Source of the DNA: Cercis canadensis
Taxonomy: Eukaryota > Streptophyta > Magnoliopsida > Fabales > Fabaceae
Assembly (NCBI GenBank): GCA_003255065.1
Contig: QAOA01002710.1
Coordinates: 314-64,313, forward strand
Direction: 5' to 3'
DNA length: 64,000 nt
The notes beneath the pieces are model-generated. The model was given only the letters and a program-made list of their open reading frames with translations. It was not told where the DNA came from and did no database searches. Position numbers and translations under genes: made by a program. This document shows, one piece after another, positions 43,826 through 55,658 of the stretch (within the stretch, counting starts at the first letter, position 1; every line of letters begins with the position of its first letter).

Positions 43826-44788
43826 ATGTTGCTACCATATAAAATGATTGTTTTGCAACTTTTCAACTTAGCATCCTTTGGTCATTCTTCTTCACCTAAT
43901 TTTTCATTTCTTTTCAAGAAGAGTTGTTCATCCCTAGATGCTATTGATATGGCCACATCTTGGACAGTGTCATGCATTGCAAAATTGTTGCCAAGATCGT
44001 TACTATCCTATAACAAGCATGAATCTTTCAAATTTTTGATGCAAGTCTAAAAGCTATCTTGAATATTTTCCATTTTATTCATGTCATGAAATAAACCCAG
44101 ACCACGAGAATACTTGAACAAATCCATGGTCAAAGAAGAAGGAATTACACCAGCAAGCACAAATATTGACTTGAGGCAATTATTTTCTAAATTTTCATAA
44201 CTCACTTCAACTGGGCTATTTATATCATAGTACATATGATTCCATAGTTGTCGCAAAACATGCTTCCACTCTGAAATTTTCTTTCCTTTTAGTGAAGTTG
44301 CAATAGCACAATGGTAATTGGCAACCCACCACACTTTGCAATAACGTCTCTGGCTACAGACATCAATTGAGCACTTTCTAAAGATTCATTAAATGCAGCT
44401 TTCTCCTTAAATAACTTCCAAGCTTCAGCTTCTGTCAACTCTCTTAGCCACAAGTTCTTTTGAGTGTTCATGTGGTCAGACAACACACCTATATTTCTAG
44501 TAGTCATTAATATTTTGCATTTCTTGTTCTCCTTCCCATAAGGGATGCCTATTTCATCCAATTCAAGCTTTTTCTAGAGATCATCTAGGATCACAAGAAT
44601 GGTTTCCTCTTGCTCAAACCTTCGGCGTAGTCGAGTTGCTCTCATGACAAGGGTTTGCACCTTGAATTCAAGTCTTAACATTTCAGCAATCTATTGTTGG
44701 ATTTCTTTTATCTCTGGGTTCTATTTGATAGTTGCAATAACTACCACCAAATCCGGTGACTTTTCTTTAGCTTTCTTGGCAATCTTGT
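43826..44788 (-). pseudogene. CNL NB-ARC domain, broken and lacking the P-loop
   Basis: The minus strand carries NB-ARC motifs in order: NKIAKKAKE just after where the P-loop should be, the kinase-2 block ETILVILDDL, CKILMTTRNIGVLSDHM (RNBS-B), WLRELTEAEAWKLFKEKA, CGGLPITIV (GLPL), KISEWKHVLRQL, CLKSIFVLAGVIPSSLTMDL (RNBS-D) and NFAMHDTVQDVAISIASRDE (MHD). In a working protein this domain is the ATP/ADP switch for immune signalling. Breaks: stops near 44575, 44732 and 44014, a TGA near 43888 where tryptophan is expected, and a frameshift near 44310. The coiled-coil and P-loop are cut off at 44788 by element R. Confidence 0.9.
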
Positions 44789-45887
44789 TGTGAGAAAAGT
44801 GTACGCTATCATCTTACAATAATATAATAAAAGTGAGTTATAGTTCCCACGAGGATTAAAGCTATTAAATATCGAAATTGGGTTAATTCAAATTTTATTT
44901 GATCAATTGATTAAGGAGAAATTGCAAGAATAAACTTAAATAAACGGAAAGTAAGCAAAAGTAGATAAAAATCAAGAATTAAAATAAAGAAAAAGCCTAG
45001 GGTTCCAATTTCACCATAACTAATCCCGGTTTTCATTCCTTATTTCCTTGATCTAGATTTATTCTCTCTAATTACTAGCCAAGATTCTCTAATTTATTCA
45101 TTAGCATTTCCCAAGGTCTAGTGAAAATATTTTCAAGTTATGAATCCATTATATTCCTATCTATTTACAAATAACTAGAAAATTCATTCAATTCTATGGA
45201 TCCCTTTAATTAACTACATAGGCCATGGAGGCATATCCCTATCCTACATGTAACCTATGATATTTATTCCAATGAACTAAACACACAAATCTTCTTCCGG
45301 TCTCATTGTGATTAACCTATCAATCAATTGGTGATCAGACAATTAGAAGCATGAAGAATAGAGATAAACACTCAAGTATAAAAAGATAAAATCATAAATT
45401 AATTCTGAAAGCAATTACAACCGTTCATAGTTAAGCTACATCATAGCCCTAGAAAAAAATTAGTTCATGACAGTAAAATAAAACATAATTGAATAAAATC
45501 TAGACATAAATGAGAGAGAAGAAGAATAAAACGCAGAGTAAAAGCCCAGATTTGTTGTCACCAATTCTTGCTTCAATCCTTGTCTTGCTCTCTTTTTACT
45601 CCCAAAAACATCTAGGGAAAAGTCCCTAGTCTAAGACCTAAAAGTTATATTTATACTAATGTCAAAAGTCCCAATTTATTAAGGAAAATATTGTTGCCAC
45701 CTTAAAATTTCCCTTCGGGTGCCGTGGCACTGTGGACTTAGCGCAGCTGCGCCAACTTTATGCATGAAGTGCAAGCGGGAGAGTGCTGCTGTGTTGGGTT
45801 ATAGGGGCAGGGGCGTCTGGAACAAGATGTTGATATGCTGCCATTGAAAAGCATGGGCACAGCTGCTCTAGGATTTGGGCACAACTG
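44789..45887 (-). repeat. R 3' LTR, distal part (rest at 49751-49991)
   Basis: This matches the R 5' LTR at 57989-59006 in the same orientation (both contain GCACGCTATC- or GTACGCTATC-type starts and AAGCTATTAA). The border with the CNL gene is TGTGAGAAAAG at 44789. With the 241 bases beyond CACTA2, the LTR would be about 1.34 kb. Confidence 0.85.
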
Positions 45888-45904
45888 CACTACAAGAAAA
45901 AAGT

Positions 45905-45999
45905 TATTTTCCAACGGAATAAAATACTATTGAAATTTTTCAACGGTAATGTAATTCTGTTAGAATTTTCCATCAGAATTATCGTTGGAATTGTCCAAA

Positions 46000-46054
<55 letters not shown>

Positions 46055-46180
46055 NTTTTTTTTAAGAATTACAACTAAATATTCTAACAGAATCTACCGT
46101 TGAAATTTTGTTTCAATTTTTTTAAAATTTGTTATTAGTTTCAACGGTATTTCTATCAAAAATTTTTATTTTATTAGCGT
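45905..46180. repeat. CACTA2 5' subterminal repeats and poly-T tract with N
   Basis: Motifs such as TTCCAACGGAAT, TCAACGGTAAT and ATCGTTGGAATT recur up to 46180. A run of about 60 T with a single N at 46055 interrupts the array and is likely a sequencing or assembly problem. Confidence 0.75.
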
Positions 46181-46199
46181 TGGAATCCTAAAATATTTT

Positions 46200-46807
46200 G
46201 AGTGTGATCCAACAAAAGAAATAAAACTCAATACCTTCCTAAGCCTAAACAAATTAACTAAACAACATTAATAAAAGGAAATAGCTTCAGCCCTTAATAA
46301 AAAAAATCAAAATAAAGGAGAGAAATAAACGAAAGAGGGCAGAAATTCGAACAAGAAAAAACGCAAGAGGGGAACCTCCCTTCCCCACCTCGCCTCCGAG
46401 GTCCAGAGGAAGAATCCGGTCGCTACCCGCCTAAGCAAGGAGTCCTAAGGTGAAAAATTCACCCACTTTCTCTCTATTTTCGATTTACCTTCTTCCCTGG
46501 TTTCTATCTCTCTCTGAACTTGGTTTTCCCCTTTGTTTCTCTCTTTAAACATTGCTTTTCTCTCTAAAAATGGAAGAAATTGGGGACAGGGTGGGAAACC
46601 GCTGCCACCAGCAGCACCACCGTTCCCTCTCTTTGCTTCTATTTTGGCTTTATCTATTTGATTCCTTGCCTGAATTGTTTTTTTTTTTAAATTCTTTTCT
46701 AGGTTTTATCTCTCCAACAATTGGGGGTGAATGGGAACAGGATGGAACCCCTCTGCTGCCTCTGCACTCTCTATTTCTATTTCCTGTTTTTGACATTATT
46801 GTTTCAG
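46200..46807 (+). other. UTR/intron-like captured sequence in CACTA2
   Basis: A locally GC-richer stretch (46370-46450, CCCACCTCGCCTCCGAGG) and pyrimidine-rich TCTCTC runs look like a plant 5' leader and intron. It ends at the AG acceptor of the SULTR4-like exon at 46807. Short open frames here have no family features. Confidence 0.4.
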
Positions 46808-47343
46808 GTGGATTATGAAGAGGCCATCTTTTTGTGGCGTGTAGATAAGAAAGATTTTCTTCTTTGGACCATTACTAGCAGTACAACGTTGTTCCTTGGT
46901 ATTGAGATTGGTGTACTTATTGGGGTGAGTACAAATGAAGTTTGTCATGTTATTAAATAATGTTTGGATAATACTTGGAGAAATTTTTTTTGTTTTGTTT
47001 TGTTTTTCTTTTTGGTAGATACCCTTCATACCCTGCTGCATCTCCTTTGTGAAGCTGAATATTTTAAGTGATCATCCATATTTGTCATGGAAACTTTTTT
47101 GTTGGTTAAACCTAAGTTTTCCAAGGCTTGTAATTTGATTTTTAATACAAAATGAGATGGTTCTCCAATCATTTGTTAGGATATTGTTCTAAAGTAAATA
47201 AAAACATGTAACTTGATATCCCTGTATTTCACTTGCAGAAGTTGTGTGATTGCCATGATACACTAAGCTAATTACTTTTTTGCCCCTATGATGTTTTTAA
47301 ATTATAGGTTGGTGTTTCGCTTGCTTTTGTCATTCATGAGTCA
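46808..47343 (+). pseudogene. Captured SULTR4-type sulfate transporter fragment (two exons and one intron)
   Basis: Exon 46808-46924 (39 codons) reads VDYEEAIFLWRVDKKDFLLW, then TITSSTTLFLGIEIGVLIG. A GTGAGT donor follows, then an intron of 383 bases ending ATTATAG, and exon 47308-47343 reads VGVSLAFVIHES. The two join in frame and match the last membrane segments before the STAS domain of plant group-4 (vacuolar-type) sulfate transporters, where DYEEAIFLW and DKKDF are characteristic. After HES the similarity is lost. Both the coding match and an intron in the right place show that genomic DNA, not cDNA, was captured. It cannot make a transporter. Confidence 0.85.
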
Positions 47344-49435
47344 GAATTGACCACCAATATTCTGAGTTGATGTTCTTAGGCACAGCAATGTTGGAATATG
47401 CTGAAGGCATTTTTCTAACAATTGATGTTTTGAAGCCTTTCCAAGTTGGCATTTCTTGAGGCCATTCTGTATGATTTGATAAGTGCATTGGTATAATTGT
47501 CTAGTGAATTACTTCTTACCTGGCAGGTTCTTGGTGGTCACAGTTTCCAAGAGATATATTAGTCCTCAACCAAGCAATACTAGAAGGAAAGTGATTGACA
47601 TTTTGACCAAGTAAAAACAATGAATTTCTCATTCTTGCAAGCTTAGAACATATCGAATTTAGCAGTTGTAGTTTTACACTAATGAATGTATATCATTATA
47701 ACCAATGCAGTCAGTGACCTAAGGTCCTATCTTTGAGAATGTTTATTGCATTTTTTCTTCAACCTAAAGTTTGGGTAATTAGAATTCATAATGGATGTCA
47801 GAAGTAGCATATGCTTTTTCTAACTGTTAGGGGAATGTCCTGTCAGAATTAGGATTTGTCACGTATGTTATGCAATAGTATTTAATTGATACATGTGCCA
47901 TATGGTATTTTACTGATACTTCTGAACATAGTAGTTGTGCATTTTCATTTGTAGTTGGTTGATGTAGTTTTGGCTTTTGAAGGTTATAATATATGATAAT
48001 TGATAGCAAACTACATTGTTTCCCNTTGGTTTTTTTTTTTTTTTTTTTTCAACAGCTATGTTCTTTACATGCCATGAGGAGGATCTTGGTTTAAGTTTCT
48101 TAGGAGTTTGGCATCATGGCACTTTCTCTTTCTCTCTCTATTTGTGTCTCTGACACTTTAAAGTTGATTTATATTCTGTTAAATACTTGATTTTAGTTGA
48201 TATTTCCAGCTTAGTCAATCTAATTAAATGCTTGCATTAATGTCTTTTGGGATGAAGAACTTGGCTAATCTAGCAGCAGGTAGTTCCCTATTTGCACATA
48301 AAAAGTCATGTTTCTAATTGAAAATTTGCTTTCAAGATAAAAAGTAGATGTTTTGAGTTGAAAGGAGCAGTGCTTAGATTCTTGTTGTAATCCACATGAT
48401 TTAGGGTAACAAGGTCTGTATTTTCTGCATTAAGGGACTTAGTATGACTTGGTAAATTAGTAGTAATTTACTTTAATTGTGTTATAAAAACTATTCTGAT
48501 CAAGTCAAATTTGGACTTTACATTCTTGAAATACAAAGAGTAGTAATTTATGCATCTTGAATATACGTATTACTAGTAGTGAGAAAAAGTGAGGGAGGGT
48601 GGGACAGTGGGTCAGACATATATTATTGAAGGAATCTATCTTTTATTACTAGTAGTGAAGGAGGGAGAAAAAAGTCATCAAGTAACAGAGAAATAAGTGG
48701 CAACTAGGATACAATGGAAGCAATGATTCTCTGGTTGGCATTTTTCCATTTCTCCTTACCTCTTTCAAGGGTATACATCAATTTATGCAAATTTCTGTGC
48801 TAGTACGGGTATGTCATGTGATTATGTCTGGATTTCAGTGTTTCAGTTATTTGACCATCTCTTATAGATTCTATTTGAGGTATTTGATGTTGTGCAACAT
48901 TAGGAATGTTGACGTAAGTAGCCACTTGCATTATGAGGCTCAAAGAAATTAATTTACTGTGTGAATTGGGATGGGTGTATATTTACCAGTTAATGTGTGC
49001 TAGAAAACTCATTTGCTTGCAATCTTGTTCAATTAAAAAAACCTTAGCCTGTAAAAGATGAAACTTATGAGGAAGAAGATAGCAAAGAAACTGAAGAAGA
49101 TTGAACAATGTCGAGGATGGTTGGAGATATGCTGGAAACAATGAAAATGATGATGAAGAAACAAAGTATGAAGACTGAAATTTAGTTATAGCATCTTGCT
49201 CTTCTACAAAATTTATGTTTTATTTTTATTTAGTTGAGAGAAGGATATGCTCTTGTTATATAGTATATATTTTGAACAATTAGAAATAAATTTGGTCTAA
49301 TTATTTGAGATTTAAACTTTTGTACTCAATACATTATTAATTTATAAGAATTATTTAATGAATTGAATATTTGTGCTATAGAAATTATTTAATAAAAAAA
49401 GATATTTCTAAATGGTATGTTTTGATTTTTAACAA
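47344..49435. other. CACTA2 interior, unassigned
   Basis: AT-rich sequence that may continue introns of the captured gene or come from other loci. A phrase QFPRDILVLNQAILEG can be read at about 47535-47585, and an acidic EEEDSKETEED piece at about 49060-49105, but I recognise neither. A single N occurs at 48025 next to a poly-T run. Confidence 0.4.
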
Positions 49436-49750
49436 ATATTATTTAGGAATTTAAAAAAAAAAATCCAATGGAAATTTCATNAAAAAAAATTCCAATGGAA
49501 ATTTCATTCCATTGGAATTTTAAAAATTAAAACCAAAAAATAATTTTTTATTTTTTAAAAAAATATTTTTGAAAATATATTAAAATTTCCAACGGCATTT
49601 TTCGTTGGAATTGTTTTTCAAAAAAAATTCTAACGGTAAAATTTCGTTGGAATTATTGTTCCATTAAAATTTTGTTGGAATTTTGTAATTTCAATAGCCA
49701 CTTCTCTAACGACTCAAATTCGGTAGGAATTTAGGAATTTTTTTGTAGTG
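49436..49750. repeat. CACTA2 3' subterminal repeats and terminus
   Basis: The motifs CCAATGGAAAT, TTCCAACGGCA, TTCGTTGGAATT and GTTGGAATTTT recur up to the TAGTG end at 49750. A 26-base direct duplication surrounds the single N at 49481, another unmerged overlap. Confidence 0.8.
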
Positions 49751-49991
49751 TTGCTCTTGTTAGAGGGTAGCTGCTCTAAGAATCAAGGACATCTGCTCTT
49801 GGTCTCTGCCTCCACTGCTTGAAAATTGTAAATTCTTCCTAATATCTTCATATTCCAACCAAACCTATAAAAGTAACAAAAACATATTATCTACTACTAA
49901 AAATACTCAAGAATCAAGCAAAATATTAAGTAAAAAAAACACCTAAAGAATGGATATAAAATACATTCAACAAATACTCTAAAACTTAACA
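49751..49991 (-). repeat. R 3' LTR, proximal part
   Basis: This continues the R LTR beyond CACTA2 and ends CTTAACA, that is, a minus-strand LTR start TGTTAAGTTTTAG. The adjoining minus-strand phrase TTTGCTTGAAGACAAACAAA is the conserved sequence that precedes the 3' LTR in many Tat/Athila relatives. Confidence 0.7.
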
Positions 49992-51345
49992 TTTGTTTGT
50001 CTTCAAGCAAAGAAGAAGAGAAAAATTTAATTCTACTTAGAAACTAACTACAGAGTGAAAATTTAATCTACTAACCATACTAGTCTCAAAGATCTTAAAT
50101 ATGCACAGCTTCAAGAAAAATTTCAAAATATCATGTGTGTTTCAACCCAAGAGTCAATCTCATCTCACTAAAATCCCTGTATGTTTGTAAATGTAGCCCT
50201 TGTTTACCCTACTCTCTACTTAAATAAGATTATGCAAACAAGCTCATAAAAATTAATCTCTAATTTACAATTTCAGAATCTTATATGCTTGTTTTTCATG
50301 TCAATCTCTACTAATGTAGGCCAAACAACATAAAGGATCAGAATGACTTTTTATAGGCTTGTAATATGTGGCTGGGTTAAGGGTAGGATAATAGATACAA
50401 TGTGGCTTAATTCACCCATCACATAAATTTAGTTTTAAAGCAAATTTCAAGAGCACCTATCTTTTTCACTTTTGACTTCCTCAAACTTGTTTTCATCTTT
50501 ACTTTGTTATCCACCAATAAAATTTTCTTATTATTTGGGTACTACATTCCATACTCCAAGCTTTTAAGACATTTTTTTTTTCTTTTTCTTTTCAATATTT
50601 GCACAGTTGTTTTTTCTTTTCATTGCAATTTTTTTTTTTAGCAGGGATGTAGCACTTGAATTTTCATTCTTTGGTGGCAATTGCATTGACATTTTTATTT
50701 CTTTCTCCACCTACCTCCTTAATATTTCTAGCTTTTGATGCTCTTAAGACTGCAAATGTGCTTTAAGTCAAAAGATCATACAAAGGGTTAGGATTAGTGT
50801 AGGTGACAAAGAAACAGGCTAATTTAAGCTCAATGGGGTATGCTAGGGATAAAATATCATACATAGGGTTAGCTATAAAGGCTCAAACTGAACAATAATG
50901 GCCTAAATCATATCTCTAATATTGTGCAGCTTAAGATTTTGCCTCGACTGACAATCAAGCAAGTTCTAGCATTCTGTGAGATTTTAAAATGGCTAAATTC
51001 ACATAATCATCTCTAAGTATGCAAATTTCAAGTAAGAAGGGCTATGTGCTTAGTGATTCAGGAAATTTCAATTAAATGAGAGTTAACACAGGAGTTAAAT
51101 AAAGAAAAAAACAAACAAACACAAAATTTATCATTTTTCTAAAACTATAATAAGGAAAAATTAGTTTTTATCATAAGTATAAGGTTTTCAATCAAAAAAT
51201 TTCACTCAAACAAACACAAACTATAATTAAAATTACTAAATAAACAACCTAGACATAAAGAAAATAAGGGTAAAAACAAAAAAAAATTTAGCAAATTTTC
51301 ACCCCCAAACTTAAAACTAACATTGTTCTCAATGTTAAAATGAAA
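49992..51345 (-). other. R 3' non-coding region with post-pol block
   Basis: No coding sequence. At 51301-51345 the minus strand reads AACATTGAGAACAATG followed by TTAAGTTTGGGGGTG, the block that follows the polyprotein in Athila/Tat elements and that A1 shows at about 10611-10650. Confidence 0.6.
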
Positions 51346-54300
51346 GATAATAACAAGGATAGATGATTTCCCTGAGGATGAGCAGTGAATAGTGTTGTCT
51401 TTTAGAGTTCATAGTGCCTAATGTGGCTCTTTGCTTTCAATTTTTTTGTTGTTTTATTTTACTAGAAAGTTGGAGTAAAGCTTGCAAAGAGCACTAACAA
51501 ATCCCAATGAGCTTGCACACATCCAATTGCCAAGAACAAGCCAATTTATGTAATGTCAAACCTACTCTTTAATATAACTTTTTAATATCTCCGTAGACAT
51601 TAAATAATTAAACTTAATCTTTTTCCACATAATAGTTTAGTTTAACACTATATGAAATACCACTCGCCTTTGGGAATTATGAAGACGTTGGTAGGAGACA
51701 CCCAAAGAAAAATTATGTAGCTTAGCAAAACATTCTTATATACATCTAAAGTGAATATACATGGAAGATTAACATGAATCTCATCATTTATATACACGTC
51801 CCAAAAGAATAATATTTATATTGCTACCTATGATATAGCTACATCTATATACATGTCTCAAAATATGAATTTCGATCTAGCTTACATCATGTCATTACTA
51901 CACAAAAAGCCACAGATATGTCGTTCGCCTAACCCTGTGCACTCTGCTGAGAGTTATTAGTCTCTGCACCTGGAATGGGTACACATTTACAAATAACACA
52001 TGTGAGATGAATAATCTCAGTAGCTAGTAGGGCAACATACATGCTTTATATTCATTCAAGTCCTTAAATCACGTAAGACTAATCCAGGAAAACAAAACAA
52101 ACATGACTACATAGTCAGAAACATAAGCACAACAAATGTCATAACATTCTCATTCATTACACTTTGGGGCTATATCAATTTACCCCGGGGGCAGCCACAA
52201 CTTACCCCATCTTCCTCATGGCATAGGGCAGCATCAACTTACCCTTAGTCTCTTCCAGCTATGGGGCAACTTCAACTTACCCGTTAATTCCTCAAGCTAT
52301 GGGGCAGCTTCAACTTACCCCGATGGCCATCACACATAAAAGAACTAGCTCTATTTCTTTAGTCATCTAATAAGTCTCCTCATAGTACTCATCTCATAAG
52401 TCATCTCATAGCATTCAATTACAATAGCGAACACCATATAATCATGTGATTAGTTCACATGAAATTTTCAAAGTAAGACGTAGGTAACTAATAACTTCAT
52501 TAACCTTAAAGTTTAAGAGAACTTAATTAGTTGACTAATACCCTTAAATTCAAGTAACCATTCCCCAATCCTTTCTTTTTCCTGCCTCACAAGATTGCTA
52601 AAAGTTTCACAACAGTTAATCATAAGCAAAGAACTAACCCGTGCACATATTTACTTTATCATATAATCATATAATCTAGGAAAAAGCAAGAGAAACGGGT
52701 GTGTCTTGCTTTGACAAATATTTCCAGAAGCAAATACAAGAACGTTCCCTAACACAATAAGCTACCACAGCCTACATGCAAGAATTAATAAACCTGCCAC
52801 AATTTAGCATATTTATGCTTGATACGATTTACAAAAGAATACATAGATTAGATATAACTAATGATATTCTGATGAATGGACATTAGTGCTCAACAGTCAC
52901 CTTTCAATGCAAACATAAATAACTAATTGAACATAAACAAGGCCCTACAGTAACATCACAGTAGCCAGCAAACTCTAGTCACCCTTATGTTTATTGTTTT
53001 CGCAAAAGCAATTATACAAAGGGGATTTTATATAAGAGGGTATGCAGTCATAAAATACTTTTCAGTGGAATCAAATAAATTTAGCAGTCTCATACCCCAT
53101 TTAATATAGATTTATGTTAACTGTAAAGCACTTCTCATCAAAGTGAAATTAAAGTGTTTTGACTAAGAAGTGAGAAGAGGAAGTTGGAAAAGTTCTTCAT
53201 AATCTATAAGAAATCCTTTTTGTTGCCATCACTTTCCAAAGCTCTTATAAAGTTCCAATTAATGACTTCGAGAAACACACATACCCATTTGCAATATCAT
53301 ACTAATTTTTTCCAAGGACCTTGCAGTCAAGAACATAGCCAAAATGAGATTTAAAAAAAACAAGCAGCAGATACCACTAAGAAATAAAATCAAAAACTTA
53401 ACATGAAGGATCCAGTTGGCAGAAGGCACACTGTGGTGCCAACGCCCAGTGTTCAGCAGCAGCAAATTTTGCCCAATAACCATTATTTAAATGAAAATAA
53501 ATAATATTCACTTCGTACAAAACTAAGAAACCCAAAAGTAATAATTTAATCACAAATATTCAATCATAAATTAAATGACCCAGTCCCTCTAACATGCCCA
53601 CTAAGTTTCTAAAAGCCTAAAAGCATTTCACTTTGCACCAGCATCAACAAACTTCAAAGCCCTAATCTAACCATGAGCATGAGGGAGAATGGCGGTCAAG
53701 ATTGAAAATGAAAACAGAACATGCACAAATACCCAACGGAACAGAACTTGATCTTGCATGCATATATTTTCAGACAAAAATTCTGCAACTCATGATAAAT
53801 AGGTATGATTCTCACCCTACTAAGCTTACCTTCTAATTAGTCAATAGATTGGAACCCTCAAAAGTTTTAATTCAGATGGGAGTCAATAGCTGTAGAGATC
53901 AACAGTAAAATTTTAATGGAGGAAATGGCTTACATGGTGAAGAAAGAAGCTATGCCCGATACCCCCTTTCTCCCTCTCTCCTTCGCCCTCCTCTTCTCTT
54001 CCCCTTGCTGCCTCTCTCTTTCTCTCTTCCTCTTGCCGCTTGTTTCTTTCTCTTTTGCCCAGAGTCTTCTCGACTCTTCCTTCTTTATTTCATTCTGTTT
54101 TTTTTTAAGTTAAATAATATATATATATATTTATATATTTATAGAATAAAGACCAAACCAGTTATTACATGTAACACCCATTCATTGGGGACTTTCATCA
54201 AACACTTTGTGGGTATTTTAAAGGAAGCAACATAACTAGCACATCCTTAGTAAGAGATCACCTCCAATTGGCCAAATAGTTACCAAATTAAGAGCAAAGG
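51346..54300. other. Unassigned 3-kb segment inside R
   Basis: No gene is recognised. The phrase CTGCACCTGGAATGGG near 51965 with later CTCAGTAGCTAGTAGGG recalls the LTRs of Tekay/Del-type gypsy elements, but I see no borders or target duplication. It includes the tandem repeat at 52163-52330, a pyrimidine-rich stretch at 53966-54110 and an AT dinucleotide run at 54116-54140. It could be a further insertion in R. Confidence 0.4.
52163..52330. repeat. Degenerate tandem repeat, period about 38
   Basis: About four and a half units share the core GGGGCAGCTTCAACTTACCC (with variants such as GGGGCAACTTCAACTTACCC) separated by variable 15-20 base spacers such as CTCTTCCAGCTAT and TTCCTCAAGCTAT. The function is unknown. 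Confidence 0.75.
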
Positions 54301-55658
54301 GCAAGGAAAGTGGAGAGGAAAACACCAAAAACAAATGGGTAGCACTAGGCACCTACCATGGAGGAGATGGAGTGAGAAAATGCAATGCCCATGGGTGGTA
54401 AGGGGGGATTTGGTTTTGTCTTGTGGTGCCCTTGCTTGTGCATTTTTGGAGAGATTCTAGATGTGGGGATGATGATGGATGAATGGATAGAGGTTTTCAG
54501 GTGAGTTTTGTTGAGGTTTGAGAAAATTTTGGAGAGTTATGGAAGAAGGAATGTGGGGTGCATTTTTGGTCTTCCTTGGGTGTTGTTCTTGGTGGGTTGA
54601 TGGTGAGGGATGAAGAACAAGTGATTTTGATGAGGATTCATGATGTTGGAGCATGAAGATGAAGCAAAAATATGGATCTTGAAGGTGGAGATTGGGTTGG
54701 AGATGGCTTCCATTGATGGAAGCTTTGTGTTTAGGAAATCCTAAGCAACCAAGGAGGGGTATTCATTCGGAACAAGAAGAGGATTCCTAAATTTTGGAGG
54801 TGTTAGTGAAACCATGCGTTTTTGGCACACCAGAATGTTTTTTTTGTAACAAAATTAGAAGTCACAAGACCAGGGGTGCTGATATGCAGGCGCCCCTGCG
54901 CTGCCTTGTTGGTGTTGTGGTGCTGCTACGCGAGGCTTGTGGCGTCACGACGCTGGTTCCTTCTTGAGTGGGTAATGCGCGACATAAGGGCAGTTGCGCT
55001 CTTGTGCGCTTGCTTTCTTTGCCATGGGCGCTGAGGCGCTTGTTACTCTGCAACTTTGGGCAATTTGTCTGCAAAAAATTAGAAAATTAACCATTAAAAT
55101 TAAACTTAGTAGCTAGAATTAAAATCTTTGAAAGAAAATATAAAGCTACATAAATTAAAATAGATTCTAAAAAGTCATGGGTTGTAGTTTTGGAGCTAGA
55201 ATTAACTAGGAACTAGAATTGAAAATTTACTAAAGCTAAGAAATAAAATAAAATAGAAGAGAATGCAAAAAACTCTTAGGTTGCCTCCTAATTAGCGCTT
55301 AATTTATAGTCTTCAGCTGGACTATCTTTGGGGTCAATCAACAAGGATAAAAAATGGCAGTGGAGGACTTCTAGAACTTCACTCCATCATCTCTGTGTCC
55401 ATTGGTTTTGTCATGCATTTTAAGTTTCCACACCTTATTTACTTCCCCATACCAAGAAAATTTACCAAGGTGCTCCAAAAGTATATTTTTGAAGGATGAC
55501 TTCTTTTTCTTTCTTTTTTAATGAAGCTCTACTCGAGGTAAGAAACTAGCTCCTTGATTCTTAGAAATTTTCTTGTCTTTAGACTCTAAATCAGGTGGCT
55601 CTTCCTTATTAGACGTTCCCATAATGTGAGCTTTAATTGGGTCCTTGAGGGAATTTAC
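54301..55658 (-). other. R internal non-coding region between protease and 3' part
   Basis: A GC-rich patch at 54880-55040 (GCGCCCCTGCGCTGCC) gives chance open frames on both strands. A TTAGGTTGCCTCC phrase at about 55280 is of a kind often seen after the protease of gag-only Tat relatives. No reverse transcriptase motif (YVDD/FMDD type) is legible on either strand. Confidence 0.5.

Larger units (their letters stand above)
45888..49750. mobile_element. CACTA2, non-autonomous CACTA element carrying a host gene fragment
   Basis: It begins CACTACAAGAAAA and ends TTTTTTTGTAGTG, 3863 bp, with CCAACGG-type subterminal motifs at both ends identical in kind to those of CACTA1. It has no transposase gene. 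The flanking 3-base repeats are CTG and TTG, one mismatch from a proper CACTA target duplication. It is inserted in the R 3' LTR. Inside are two exons of a sulfate transporter gene and UTR-like sequence. Confidence 0.85.

Noticed and set aside
46552..46960. Protein-coding gene at the start of CACTA2
   Set aside because: The open frames run through a pyrimidine-rich leader or intron-like region; only the part from 46808 on shows family similarity.
51895..51915. ACTACACAAAAAG resembling a CACTA terminus
   Set aside because: The first C of CACTA is absent (preceded by TTA), no subterminal motif follows, and no partner end is present.
54822..55074. Two 70-codon open frames on opposite strands in a GC-rich patch
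   Set aside because: They lie in the non-coding middle of element R, overlap each other antisense, and show no family motif.
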